From Ricordea florida (lineage: Eukaryota > Cnidaria > Anthozoa > Corallimorpharia > Ricordeidae), in contig OX453283.1 in assembly GCA_949710005.1 (NCBI GenBank), positions 25,765,635-25,829,634 on the forward strand: DNA of 64,000 nucleotides. The letters run 5' to 3'. Both the position numbers and the translations under genes were made by a program. Below are positions 23,701 through 29,094 of the stretch, in pieces. The stretch's first letter is position 1; each line of letters opens with the position of its first letter. The notes under the pieces are model-generated. The model did not search any database. It worked only from the letters and a program-made list of their open reading frames with translations, and had not been told where the DNA came from.

Positions 23701-25300
23701 AAAGAAGCCCACTACCAGGGCCTCACTACCACTGGGCTGTAGGAGACTCGTGGGAGGAAATTCATTAAACTAGGTTTTTATTTGACGATTTTTAACGTTC
23801 TTTGCTGTTTCAGGGAAAAAGACTGTCGACGGATGAAGTGGATTTTCTATTAACCGAACAGAAGAAACAACGTGACTTGTTGCAAGTAAGAACCGGTTTA
23901 GTACTGGTCATAACCAGTTTTTTCTCTTCGATTTCCTTCCCCCGTTCCCCTTCCTGGATTCTTAGTTGAGGAACAGAATTTGTTTCAAAGAAAATCTTCG
24001 TAAGAGCATTCTTGTCCATTCGTGTAGTTTGAGACCAGAAGTCGTATTCCGATTGTCGAGGAATAGAAGTGGTTTCTGACAGACAAGTCCTCTATGATTT
24101 CCCATAGTTCTTAGCACGTTTGAAAAAAAAAGAAAAACAACCAAGTCTCCTCGTCGATCAGTCATAAAATGGCCAATGTGGCTTGGTGCAAACGTCCGAC
24201 TTCAAACTTGCCGAATCTAATGCAAATGAGAAAAATCTATTGTTTTCCCTCATTTGCATTAGATTCGGCACATGTGAAGTTTGACGTTTGAACCGGACCT
24301 GAGATTGAGTATTTCTTTTCTCAATACAGGAACACGAAAAACAGCTGTATCTCTTAGAACAGCTTCAAAGACAAAAGCTTGAACTTGAGCAACAGAAACG
24401 CGAGTTTGAAGAACAGCAGCAAAGACATAAACAGACCACCTTACAGGTAAGTTCAGTGAGGAGAAGTTAATGCTGATCACTCTTAGGAGTGGGTTAACTG
24501 ATCAGTTCCTTTATTCTCATAAACTGCATGGTTGCCTTTGTACTGATAAGTCAAGAAGGTACATTCTAACCATTCTTTGGACCAGAGGGCTGTGATCAAT
24601 ATCTTTATTCTCATAAGCTGCATTTATCACTTTGTAGTGGCATATTATAAGAAGATACATTCTGACCAGTCTTAGAATTGAAAGGGTCATTTGATCAGTC
24701 TCTATTTTCTCTGCGTGGTTGCCTTTGTACTGAAGCGTTAGGGAGGCTTTTCATGCTGATCACTCATAGGGCTGAAAGTGTTCAGTGATCACTTCCTTTA
24801 TTCTCATAAGCTGCATGGTTGCCTTTGTACTGATATGCTAAAGAGAAGATACAGGCTGATCATTCCTAGGACTGAAAGGGTTCACTGATCAATTTCTTTA
24901 TTCTCAAAAGCTGCATGGTTGCCTTTGTATTGATATGTTAAGGAGAAGATACGCACTGATCACTTTTGATTGTTAGGAGCAACAGAAAGAGCTTCAGCGA
25001 CAAATTCAAACTCAACAGGACCAACTGAAACAAAATGAAGGAAAACTCGCTCAACAGCAGCTCATCATGTCCAGTTACGCACATGCGCCGTTCACATACC
25101 CACAGATGGCGCCTGTGGTTCCTCAGCAGATTCCCGTGGTTCCTATGGGGGGCGTCTCTATGGGGCCCTCACCGTATCTCCCCTTAGCGGGCCTTCAGCC
25201 AATGTATCCTTCGTACCCAACTACTGTTGCCCAGCCGAGCCTTGCGCAAATGGTCCCTACCGTGGGGTTGCCCTCTGTCAATAATCAACCATCTACTTAA
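757..25300 (+). CDS. EPS8: EPS8-like actin-regulating adaptor (gene span, 5' partial)
   Basis: EPS8 proteins cap and bundle actin filaments and, with ABI1 and SOS1, activate Rac. I trace 26 exons with GT-AG borders and consistent phase, about 1,109 residues. In order: PTB-like domain (about 44-165 of the visible protein), the EPS8 middle region with the hallmark LLAKLRQHIFNPNAAELVHY stretch, an SH3 domain (about 493-548; IIYDFQA, QWWCVRN, GFVPHTII), a proline-rich segment, a short region aligning with EPS8 before the SAM, a SAM-like domain (about 738-806; VRDWLKSKGFSD), then a tail longer than in vertebrate EPS8: a basic, proline-spotted exon, a Q/E-rich coiled coil (about 948-1030) and a P/M/Y-rich C terminus. 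The order of domains and exon-by-exon alignment make the family assignment firm. The N terminus is missing, and whether all exons join in one transcript is inferred from phase. Confidence 0.9.
1024..1098 (+). CDS. EPS8: EPS8 exon (PTB start)
   Basis: 25 codons, reading HLASFTLRTTQEAQIP and aligning with the HLTTFVLDRKDA-type start of the EPS8 PTB domain. Acceptor GCAG, donor GTAAAA. Confidence 0.8.
1140..1445. repeat. Dispersed repeat with GGTCAATAA motifs
   Basis: A short 'cctgacttctgattagctacc' type block is followed by two near copies of a roughly 90-bp unit built on CTTGGTCAATAA and CCTCACGCTTGGTCAATAA. The same vocabulary occurs in the second introns of the PAN-EGF genes (about 32.6-33.0, 50.5-51.0 and 56.97-57.2 kb), so this is one dispersed family. 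Confidence 0.5.
1654..2535. mobile_element. hAT-like miniature element inserted in a SINE
   Basis: Termini CAGGGCTGGAAATAA and TTATTTCCAGCCCTG are inverted repeats; both ends also carry GGCCGGTCAA-type subterminal motifs. TACAC directly flanks each end. The outer sequences (AACCAGCCGTCTACAC on the left, ACTGGGAGCAGGTCAATAG on the right) join into the tRNA-SINE sequence seen elsewhere, so the element landed in a SINE. No transposase ORF, so non-autonomous. Confidence 0.65.
3103..3192 (+). CDS. EPS8: EPS8 exon (PTB)
   Basis: 30 codons, phase 0/0. DLLAKGSLWTKEMEMRLTD aligns with the LLDAKGKVWTQDM part of the EPS8 PTB domain. Donor GTAATG. Confidence 0.85.
3340..3600. repeat. Probable miniature element in intron
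   Basis: An AT-rich block with GTGATTATC/GATAATC motifs repeated in both orientations, ending GATTATGTATAATCACC. It looks like a short inverted-repeat element, but I could not place exact ends. Confidence 0.3.
3711..3860 (+). CDS. EPS8: EPS8 exon (PTB)
   Basis: 50 codons, phase 0/0, reading DVVEVYPLSTIGHVEHL and ending GALHLFQSDRVP. It aligns with the NFPLNTIQHCQ...DLHLFQCDEV half of the PTB domain. Acceptor CTACAG, donor GTATGT. Confidence 0.88.
4115..4173. repeat. (ATT)n microsatellite
   Basis: Near-uninterrupted ATT/TTA trinucleotide run in an EPS8 intron. Confidence 0.9.
4280..4327 (+). CDS. EPS8: EPS8 exon (PTB C-terminal helix)
   Basis: 16 codons, AAVVATEIMKACSSKE, matching the C-terminal helix of the PTB domain (LISEDIESAISDSK type). 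Acceptor AACAG, donor GTTTGT. Confidence 0.7.
4791..5424. mobile_element. hAT-like miniature element
   Basis: Left end CAGGGCGTACAATT and right end AATTTGACACCCTG are imperfect inverted repeats. GTTAAT lies directly outside the left end and TTAAT outside the right, giving a short target duplication. No transposase. Same CAGGG-type ends as the elements at 1654, 13515 and 15269. Confidence 0.6.
5537..5617 (+). CDS. EPS8: EPS8 exon (proline-rich after PTB)
   Basis: 27 codons, AMPNRYASRGG then PPPPTHPAPAPPK. Vertebrate EPS8 has the same proline-alanine run directly after the PTB domain. Donor GTATCT. Confidence 0.85.
5812..6022. repeat. Palindromic element with hammerhead-like core
   Basis: Two arms of about 95 bp meet near 5915. 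The arms hold AACACAAGAAATTGGAT, CAAACGAGTTGATTAAG and GGAGGTGCTGACGTTTCGAGC. One arm reads CCGACGAAGGGCTAACGCTCGAAAC, a GACGA-stem-GAAAC order close to the hammerhead core. GTTGAGTTG lies at both outer edges, a possible target duplication. Relatives at 18992-19256 and 40751-41003. Confidence 0.7.
6053..6356. repeat. Inverted-repeat element (GATGCCAAC ends)
   Basis: GATGCCAAC at the left and GTTGGCATC at the right, with AAAGCGGGAGAGTTGGCATCTC repeated just inside. GGTACTT occurs near both edges. About 300 bp, non-coding. Confidence 0.45.
6953..7020 (-). repeat. tRNA-derived SINE head
   Basis: On the - strand it reads TGGTTTAGCTCAGCTGATAG (A-box) and, about 35 bases later, GTGTTTGAATCC (B-box). 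It resembles a tRNA 5' region plus T arm, without a clean acceptor stem. A relative is at 11980-12056. Confidence 0.5.
7350..7556 (+). CDS. EPS8: EPS8 exon (middle region)
   Basis: 69 codons, phase 0/0. Starts EVDQERLDLYEKSLVAQTIA and ends AELLEARTNRDV, matching the MAARIDRDVQILN junction of EPS8. Donor GTATGA. Confidence 0.85.
7590..7735 (-). repeat. 106-bp satellite unit(s), - orientation
   Basis: About 1.3 units of the family described at 9888-10525, in reverse orientation: CATGGTTTGATCCACAGATG, then AACCACACTGTATAGTAAAAC and CAGTACAGTACTGTTCAG. Confidence 0.85.
7868..7973 (+). CDS. EPS8: EPS8 exon (middle region, helical)
   Basis: QILNHCIDDIENLIIRTK then a lysine-rich end (KKLQKKKGKIK). 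It aligns with QILNHILDDIEFFITKLQ...KKNKKGK of EPS8. Ends in phase 1, donor GTAAGT. Confidence 0.9.
8130..8690. repeat. C-rich minisatellite in intron
   Basis: About 560 bp of degenerate 60-70-bp units on the + strand: CACCAACT(C/T)CCTTC, TTACCCCCTCCCCACCC, GGACCAATTTCCTCTGTGCCCC. The strand asymmetry (almost no G) leaves all three forward frames open, which explains long ORFs there that are not genes. Confidence 0.85.
8726..8814 (+). CDS. EPS8: EPS8 exon (middle region)
   Basis: Reads SSLTLEARPPPEADFYDAFQ then KFKHAFNLL, close to [28 protein letters not shown] of EPS8. Acceptor TTACAG, donor GTAAGT. Confidence 0.93.
9152..9246 (+). CDS. EPS8: EPS8 exon (middle region)
   Basis: AKLRQHIFNPNAAELVHYLF and PLSLLVRCTGG match [23 protein letters not shown]...ATGG. 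It is the most diagnostic EPS8 segment in the window. Ends phase 2. Confidence 0.94.
9343..9471 (+). CDS. EPS8: EPS8 exon (middle region)
   Basis: PDKAKPILIPLLSTQAVDLL, then ETEFWMLLGPNWTLPR, aligned with LLTKDTIDFLN...LWMSLGGTW of EPS8. Enters and leaves in the phases needed by its neighbours. Confidence 0.9.
9493..9596 (+). repeat. 106-bp satellite, single diverged unit
   Basis: One + orientation unit just after the exon donor at 9472; missing part of the TTTTTCATCTGTGG segment. Confidence 0.8.
9888..10525 (+). repeat. 106-bp satellite array, six + units
   Basis: AACAGTACTGTACTG recurs at 9888, 9994, 10100, 10206, 10312 and 10418, exactly 106 bp apart. Each unit holds ACTATACAGTGTGGTTCTAA, TTTTTCATCTGTGGATCAAA and CCATGCAGTGTGACCATTC. 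The unit starts with a short near-palindrome (CAGTACTGTACTG). Units differ by only a few bases, which suggests recent homogenisation. Confidence 0.95.
10576..10741 (+). CDS. EPS8: EPS8 exon (middle region)
   Basis: Opens SNKHFKDQFIPPYTPVFKDG, matching WPKEQFIPPYVPRFRNGWEPP of EPS8, then an alanine-rich helix (NLSAAIAANAAAVAQLNDEH). Begins right after the satellite array. Donor GTAAGT. Confidence 0.9.
11271..11368 (+). CDS. EPS8: EPS8 exon (linker before SH3)
   Basis: GDDLSSNPQVLAAAAKFRRL then TSVKKDDEQMPT. Linker with no recognisable fold. Phase 0 in, 2 out. Confidence 0.8.
11515..11767. mobile_element. Harbinger-type MITE (TAA target)
   Basis: GGGACGGACCATTAG at the left, GTCCGTCCC at the right, G-run/C-run inside, and TAA directly flanking both ends. 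The interior repeats GCACGAATTTTTTTTT-like blocks. A second copy in opposite orientation lies at 57400-57690 with TTA flanks. TWA duplication is typical of PIF/Harbinger elements. Confidence 0.75.
11980..12056 (-). repeat. tRNA-derived SINE head
   Basis: On the - strand: GGCTGGTTTAGCTCAACTAG (A-box), then GCGGGTTCGAATCA (B-box). Followed outward by AACTGAATTGCGCGAAT. Same family as 6953-7020. Confidence 0.5.
12124..12309. repeat. Palindromic MITE (ATACACCTTATTCC ends)
   Basis: ATACACCTTATTCCAAAATG at the left and its inverse GTCATTTTGGAATAAGGTGTAT-type end at the right; internal arms GGCCCTCATTGCCTCG and CGAGGCAATGAGGGCC also pair. A mariner-like origin is possible, not shown. Confidence 0.6.
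12490..12590. repeat. TTA/TCGTTA microsatellite
   Basis: A degenerate run of TTATTATCG/TTATTG units ending in a pure TTA tract. Confidence 0.85.
12685..13015. repeat. 141-bp tandem repeat, about 2.3 copies
   Basis: GCTAGATCATGTTGTA (GCTGGATCATG in the first copy) recurs at about 12690, 12831 and 12972, 141 bp apart. Units include AACGGTTTACTCAAAGTG and GGTCACGCTATTTAG. The array ends 50 bp before the SH3 exon acceptor. Confidence 0.85.
13067..13163 (+). CDS. EPS8: EPS8 exon (SH3 domain, first half)
   Basis: KKGLRKVRIIYDFQARNSKE then LTVRQGEEVA. The ALYDY-like motif is IYDFQA and the RT loop follows. Acceptor TTTCAG, donor GTGAGT. Confidence 0.93.
13515..14260. mobile_element. hAT-like miniature element
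   Basis: CAGTGCTCGAAATTAG and CTAATTTCGAGCACTG are perfect inverted ends. TGTAATGC precedes the left end and TAATGC follows the right (8 bp if the terminal TG is shared). Inside, GGTTGCCC/GGGCAACC motifs recur in both orientations. It splits the intron inside the SH3 domain. Confidence 0.75.
14541..14628 (+). CDS. EPS8: EPS8 exon (SH3 domain, second half)
   Basis: VLLDSRQWWCVRNAEGAIGF then VPHTIIEES. It carries the tandem tryptophans of the peptide groove and the GFVP..I strand. Ends phase 1. Confidence 0.95.
14721..14753. repeat. (CA)n microsatellite
   Basis: Pure dinucleotide run within an intron. Confidence 0.95.
15096..15169 (+). CDS. EPS8: EPS8 exon (proline/threonine-rich)
   Basis: ALPSPPTTAPPPVPTSEVTS, 25 codons, following directly on the SH3 domain. 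A pyrimidine-rich acceptor (TTTTTTTGCAG) precedes it. Confidence 0.8.
15269..15653. mobile_element. hAT-like miniature element with GTCCTTGAAA repeats
   Basis: Ends CAGGGTTCGCACGC and GCGTACGAACCCTG are inverted; TATATT lies outside both. The interior is built from repeated AAAGTCCTTGAAA blocks in one orientation at each side. Confidence 0.7.
15765..15992 (+). repeat. SINE-like block with conserved-looking core
   Basis: Runs from AATTTATATAGCACTTCT to CACCGGGAACTACGTCCCC and GTGTGGGTTCTTTAACGTC. I recall very similar cores in repeats of many invertebrates, which suggests an ancient SINE, but cannot verify that here. Confidence 0.4.
16015..16240. repeat. Inverted-repeat element (TTTACCGG / CCGGTAAA ends)
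   Basis: Starts AAGCAAACAAACAG, then TATTTACCGGTCTAGGTCGG; ends CCTCCCGCCCGGTAAATAAC followed by a TA tract. A central hairpin reads GTGCCCGAAGTACT / ACTTCGGGCAC. A second copy is at 21535-21680. Confidence 0.6.
16584..16860 (+). CDS. EPS8: EPS8 exon (proline-rich)
   Basis: About 92 codons. Two copies of SSKAPTPPKPY, then VVPPPPPTSPPPATPPPTPP. Proline-rich ligand sites follow the SH3 in vertebrate EPS8 too. The acceptor (GTGAAG) is weak; phase and the repeats support it. Donor at GTTTTT is unusual. Ends phase 1. Confidence 0.75.
16880..17012 (-). repeat. 106-bp satellite unit(s), - orientation
   Basis: About 1.2 reverse units directly behind the proline-rich exon. Confidence 0.85.
17144..17257 (+). 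CDS. EPS8: EPS8 exon (charged helix)
   Basis: EPTAPVVTDFTKAILAKNLK then KVDQDAEQKRREDAQKKR. Highly charged, probably helical. Phases agree on both sides. Donor GTAAGC. Confidence 0.8.
17300..18440 (-). repeat. 106-bp satellite array, about 10-11 reverse units
   Basis: The longest cluster of the family, all in reverse orientation. Several consecutive units share the variants AAAAGAAACATTACCACAG and ATGATCACACTGCA, so they form a higher-order block that alternates GCAAGG and GCATGG, made by local amplification. Confidence 0.95.
18524..18610 (+). CDS. EPS8: EPS8 exon (pre-SAM)
   Basis: SSTDMLNDELKRRMTGSQGG then LTPRPQRK, aligned with EEVQDELIHRLTIGRS in EPS8. Ends phase 1, donor GTAAGT. Confidence 0.85.
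18992..19256. mobile_element. Palindromic element with 14-bp target duplication
   Basis: TATAGTTCATGTAC lies at 18978-18991 and again at 19257-19270, so the inserted block is defined to the base. Starts TATGGGGATAGTTTCTAAAG and contains the same palindrome as 5812-6022, including GACGAAGGGCTAACG and GGTGCTGACGTTTCGAGCG. Non-coding. Confidence 0.85.
19607..19858. mobile_element. Harbinger-type MITE (TTA target)
   Basis: AGCCTGGTTTACACTACGAC at the left; the right end GTGAAAACCAGGCT is its imperfect inverse, with GACGCAAGCATAAG / CTTATGCTTGCGTC just inside. TTA flanks both sides. Confidence 0.75.
20075..20445 (+). repeat. 72-bp tandem array, about five units
   Basis: Units built on ATCCTGAGATAGTGAGCCAA, TCAGATTACTCAAAATACCA and GTTGCTGAGTTGGTATATAC. 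Ends shortly before the SAM exon acceptor. Confidence 0.9.
20517..20601 (+). CDS. EPS8: EPS8 exon (SAM-like domain, first half)
   Basis: LPSVDLNPDSNPDVVRDWLK then SKGFSD, matching DSTPEDVKTWLQSKGF of the EPS8 C-terminal effector region. Phase 1 in, 2 out. Confidence 0.92.
20832..20967 (+). CDS. EPS8: EPS8 exon (SAM-like domain, second half)
   Basis: Ends with KDQMKQLCGDAEGSRMFSQF and AVQKANWK. It aligns with LNKDELRTVCPEGARVYSQITVQKA. In vertebrates this region caps actin barbed ends. Confidence 0.93.
20973..21306 (+). repeat. 106-bp satellite array, three + units
   Basis: Starts six bases after the SAM exon donor, so the intron begins inside the array. Confidence 0.93.
21535..21680. repeat. 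Inverted-repeat element, second copy
   Basis: Short form of 16015-16240: TATTTACCGGTCTAGGTCGG at the left, CTCCCGCCCGGTAAATAAC at the right, with a hairpin on CCGTATGGGAAAAAACTGT / ACAGTTTTTTCCCATACGG in the middle, then a TA tract. Confidence 0.75.
21738..21764 (+). CDS. EPS8: EPS8 micro-exon
   Basis: Nine codons, VTNKGSELA, between TTTCAG and GTGAGT. Joins in frame to the next exon, giving SELAFIMQKRKE, like SSELQEIMRRRQEK of EPS8. That match across the junction supports this tiny exon. Confidence 0.75.
22663..23031 (+). CDS. EPS8: EPS8 exon (tail, basic and disordered)
   Basis: 123 codons, FIMQKRKERVEESVDEGPGN... with alanine/glutamate and serine-rich stretches and a FIPPPPVWDSE motif near the end. 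GC-richer than the flanking introns. This part extends past the usual EPS8 end. Donor GTAAGT. Confidence 0.85.
23532..23724. mobile_element. GAGGCCCTGTTAG MITE, copy 1
   Basis: GAGGCCCTGTTAGGGG at the left, CAGGGCCTC at the right, flanked by TCTACC and ACTACC. The interior is studded with GCGAC/ACGAC. Copies 2 and 3: 42249-42439 and 55992-56183. Confidence 0.8.
23814..23885 (+). CDS. EPS8: EPS8 exon (tail)
   Basis: GKRLSTDEVDFLLTEQKKQR then DLLQ; 24 codons, phase 0/0; opens the coiled coil. Confidence 0.8.
24190..24290. repeat. Short hairpin in intron
   Basis: GCCGAATCTAATGCAAATGA and TCATTTGCATTAGATTCGGC pair across a 20-base loop, with CAAACGTC / GACGTTTG outside. Confidence 0.7.
24330..24446 (+). 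CDS. EPS8: EPS8 exon (tail, coiled coil)
   Basis: 39 codons rich in Q and E: EHEKQLYLLEQLQRQKLELE then QQKREFEEQQQRHK. Clear heptad-like leucine spacing. Phase 0/0. Confidence 0.85.
24455..24972 (+). repeat. About 105-bp degenerate tandem array
   Basis: Five diverged units with TTTATTCTCATAAGCTGCAT, GGTTGCCTTTGTACTGATA and CTGATCACT. It fills the last intron almost completely. Confidence 0.75.
24977..25300 (+). CDS. EPS8: EPS8 last coding exon
   Basis: Continues the coiled coil (EQQKELQRQIQTQQDQLKQN), then a P/M/Y/V-rich, probably disordered end (MAPVVPQQIPVVPMGG) and the stop. 107 codons plus TAA. In frame with the exon before. Confidence 0.88.
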   Translation, partial: EQQKELQRQIQTQQDQLKQNEGKLAQQQLIMSSYAHAPFTYPQMAPVVPQQIPVVPMGGVSMGPSPYLPLAGLQPMYPSYPTTVAQPSLAQMVPTVGLPSVNNQPST

Positions 25301-27545
25301 AGTATGGTAAATGAGCTTAAACCATTTCACTGCCAAGCAGGTACTGTATTACTATACTGAAAGTTACTGAACAGAACTGTACTGTGATACTCTATGTTTT
25401 ACTCTACAGTGTGGTTCTAACTTTTTCATCTGTGGATCAAACCATGCAGTGTGACCATTCTTTGTAAAGCTACTGAACAGTACTGTACTGTGGTACTGTT
25501 TGTTTTACTATACAGTGTGGTTCCAACTTTTTCATCTGTGGATCAAACCATGCAGTGTGACCATTCTTTGTAAAGCTACTGAACAGTACTGTACTGTGGT
25601 ACTGTTTGTTTTACTATACAGTGTGGTTCTAACTTTTTCATCTGTGTATCAAACCATGCAGTGTGACCACATTCTTTGTGAAGCTACTGAACAGCACTGT
25701 ACTGTGGTACTCTTTGTTTTACTATACAGCGTGGTTCTATCTTTTTCATCTGTGGATCAAACCATGCAGTGTGACCATTCTTTGTAAAGCTACTGAACAG
25801 TACTGTACTGTGGTCCTGTTTGTTTTACTATACAGTGTGGTTCTATCTTTTTCATCTGTGGATCAAACCATGCAGTGTGACCATTCTTTACAGCTACTGA
25901 ACAGTACTGTACTGTGGTACTGTTTGTGGTACTGTTTGTGGTACTGTACAGTGTGGTTCTAACTTTTTCATCTGTGGATCAAACCATGTAGTGTGACCAT
26001 TCTTTGTAAAGCTACTGAACAGTTCTGTACTGTAGTACTGTTTGTTTTAATATAAAGCGTGGTTCTCATTTATTTTGTTCTTTTGCTAGCTTGGTAGTGA
26101 AAAGGTTAAGAGATCTTGACGAGGTTGGTGAAACCGTTTCAACTCATGGTCGTAATCCAACCGAATCCTCCTTAACCGTATTCGTCAGTGTCTAATTTGG
26201 CTTCTTAAGACGAATTTGTTGTTTGCGAACACAGTGGATAAATATTATGATGTTCGCCTTGATTTTTAAGAAAATTTAGGTGAGGTTGGAAGAAAGCTAA
26301 AAGAAAATATATAGATTATTTAGTAGTTACAATGTTTTGTACTTTGTTTATATTGCATTCTTAGATTCAATTCTTGCGGTATTCTGTTGTGAAGTAGTTA
26401 CAGTGTAAGTGTTTTGAACTCGTCTCATGTATTTAATAAGAAAGTAAGTTCTCCAACTTATCAACAATGCGTTAAGGAAAGTCAAAGGAAATCAAGCACC
26501 ATGACGTGTTTGGATATCTGATGAAACGCGGCTCGTTTTTGCATCGTTAATTTCTCGTTTTAAATAAGTTCGCAGGGGCGAATTTGCAAGGGGGGAGCAC
26601 ACTGTGAGCATGGGGGGGAGCTACAAGCCTACAAAAAGGTTACATGTATGAAGGAAGTTCCACGTAACATAAATTGCTCTATTTTAGTCTCACAAAGGGG
26701 GTGGGGAGGGGGGGTCACGGATACCCCAGAAGCCCAGTACCTACCCCCCTGGTTCATTTGTAAAGCTTTATCCGACACTCTTTTGTTTCATCACCTATCA
26801 AATGACCTCGAAGTTGGTCAAAAGGCTTTCGCTCTTCGTCGAAGCTTCAACTCTCTTCTCGGTGTTTGATATGTGATGAAACACTGTCTCGTGTCTTATA
26901 TATTACTTAACTCGTTCACTCCTGATATCTAAGAATTAATTCTCATTAGTGACTCCCAGTCGTTTTCTTATATGCCAGTGTGGAGAATTTTGTGTTTGAT
27001 CAAATTAATATCCTTAACCTGATTATTTTGTTTCAAATCTTATCTGTTTCCTTGATAATGTGTGGAAAGTGTATGCAGATGTTGTATATAATCAAATATG
27101 AATTTTGTAATTGGAAAAAATAATCGGTGCAATTATGAGCAATAAATTAGAGTTGTTGGTAGGGTAGGGTAGGAGTGTATTCAGCCTATGAAAAACGGTT
27201 TCGTAGAGAAAACCTTTAGTTAATAAATAACAAACAAGGTAGCATTCTCAAAGCGTCTTCCATTTATCACGCTTAGAAGGGTCGACTTGTTATTAGACTC
27301 TTTTCCTGTTAAGCATGCACTGTGTTAACTTGTTTATCGCCATTAGGCCTTTTCCCGGAAGGCTTAGCCGGCACTGCAGACGTGTTTTGGCCGCCATCTT
27401 GGATTTGGTAACTGCATAGGATTGGGGCGCCAAAATATCTGCACCTCTGCACCAAACTTCTACCGGTCGGGCATTCAATTACAATCCAGGATGGCGGACT
27501 CGAAAACCTGGTTTATCCAGCGCTCTGAGTCTTAAGGATTTTAAG
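25301..27545 (+). other. EPS8 3' flank / possible 3' UTR
   Basis: No further coding signal. The first 760 bp are mostly satellite. A candidate polyadenylation signal AATAAA is at 27141. At 26570-26760 there is a G-rich patch with no recognisable gene. Confidence 0.45.
25366..26055 (+). repeat. 106-bp satellite array, about 6.5 + units
   Basis: Begins about 65 bases after the EPS8 stop and may be transcribed in the 3' UTR. One unit near 25920 carries an extra GGTACTGTTTGT triplication. Short ORFs here come from the repeat. Confidence 0.93.
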
Positions 27546-27549
27546 ATTA

Positions 27550-27850
27550 TCACTAACATTTTTTGCAAAAATGCAAGAAAGACTTGTTTGGTATGATTCG
27601 TCAGCTGGGCAATCCTACATGGTTTTGTTCATTATCAGCTGCAGAATCGAGGTGGATATTTCTGTTGAAAACATTGAATAGACTTGTAGACAACCAAAAC
27701 TATAATGATGATAAACTTGACAATGTCATGGCAACAAAAGTCAGACCTTATTCAGAAGGACCCTGTTATATGTGTTAGAAACTTTGAACACACAGACAGT
27801 GAGCAGCAGGATACCAGAACTACATTTGGTTTTGGCTCCATTTAATCCTG
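27550..27850 (+). pseudogene. Helitron helicase-like N-domain fragment
   Basis: Reads FGMIRQLGNPTWFCSLSAAE then SRWIFLLKTLNRLVDNQNYN and ends at a stop after EGPCY. LG.PTWF.SLSAAE.RW is characteristic of the Helitron-like N-terminal replication domain, about 70 residues out of a protein normally over 1,000. Two further fragments (29095, 43360) are nearly the same, so all come from one element family. Confidence 0.6.
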
Positions 27851-27859
27851 TACCCTTAT

Positions 27860-29090
27860 GTTAAGGGGGCAATATACCCGAAATTTTGTAAATCCGGTTA
27901 CCAATAGTAGAATTGTTGCATCTAGAAACCTAATAGAGTAACCATTCACAAACTATATATTTTTTGAAACTAGAAAGACTAAGCTTTATTTTGAAGCTGA
28001 TTCCACTGACTTTATTTACACTGTGGTGGACACCTGGGGTGCAAAACGCTATGAAGTGACGCCCGCACCTTACATGCGTAAAAATCTATCTCCTCCAAAA
28101 TGCATCACTTTATGCCATTAAGAGCAAACTTTCTACAAACCTTAATGGTAAACCTAAAATCTGATGATGGGATTTTGACAGGGCACTGTCCCTGTTACCA
28201 TAGCAACCGCAAATGCACAAAAATTCAAATTCAAATTTTATAAAGCAATATCTCAGTAAGAATGTCTTATTCTCTAAAGTCCCATCATTAATTTGTTGCT
28301 TTAACTTTGATAAACAGATGCTGAAAATTTCAACCAAATTGGTTTAATGTGTGAAAAGTTATAACAGTTTGAAAGTCGTGCGGCGCCCAAAAAAACATTT
28401 TTCAGAAATGCGCTTTAAATGTTATGAAGTTAAAAAAAATAATTTCAGTTTCAGGTCGTACTGAATTTTGCAGAAAGTATGTCTCAATATAGTAAAACAA
28501 AGATCAGAAAGTCACTTTCTGCCTTAAAACCCCAAAACAACAGTCATTTCTTTCTTAATGTCTTAGTTTTCTTTGCTTTCTTCCTGGCAACTTGAGCACG
28601 TGGTATGTCATCTTCGGAGGTGAACTTTCTTCTTGCATTTGGTGCACTCGATATGAATCAAGGAGCTGTTTCCATACCTTTTAGCTTGCTCATCATTGTA
28701 AACTAGTTTCCCACCTCTGCATTAACTTGTGAAGTTCTTCAAATGTCTGCATCAAGCTTGAAAGCTCAACCAAGCGGTAACTTATTGCTGAACCGTAGTC
28801 GCTGTATGGAACACTGCTTGTGCTGGGTGTTGCATTTTCAAACTTTCTCTCTGATGCAGTTTGGACGGAATCTTGCGGATTATTATCACTGCTATATGAT
28901 TCGCTGTGGTCTCTTTCATCATCACTTTCTTTGGGTAGAGCGCCAGAGGTTTCAGTACTAGTATGAGCTGTGATTTCCTCCTGGAAGTCTTGTGTACACT
29001 TCCAGTACGGAGTGCCACGAAAGAGACGTTTTCTCGAAACTTTCGGCATTTCACACCGAAAAAAATAACTTCCAACAGCAGGGACTAAAT
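27860..29090 (-). mobile_element. Unclassified insert between two Helitron fragments
   Basis: Separates two near-copies of the Helitron fragment and is absent from the matching place beside copy 2 (43.4 kb). Starts AAGGGGGCAATATACCCG. The - strand carries the open frame listed at 28693. I found no convincing terminal repeats. Confidence 0.45.
28693..29049 (-). CDS. Unrecognised mobile-element ORF (MPKVSRKRLFRG start)
   Basis: From the internal ATG it reads MPKVSRKRLFRGTPYWKCTQ, then a Ser/Asp/Glu-rich stretch and a leucine-rich helix (LSSLMQTFEELHKLMQRW). About 118 residues, perhaps with a splice donor near its end (CAGAG before GTGGGA). I do not recognise the family. A basic start followed by a low-complexity acidic stretch fits a transposon N terminus, but this is a guess. 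Confidence 0.35.
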   Translation of the reverse strand: MPKVSRKRLFRGTPYWKCTQDFQEEITAHTSTETSGALPKESDDERDHSESYSSDNNPQDSVQTASERKFENATPSTSSVPYSDYGSAISYRLVELSSLMQTFEELHKLMQRWETSLQ

Positions 29091-29094
29091 AAAC

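Noticed and set aside
25500..25962. Hydrophobic ORFs (LLYSVVLTFSSVDQTMQCD type)
   Set aside because: They are translations of the 106-bp satellite; the same peptide appears wherever the repeat occurs (also - strand at 18318).
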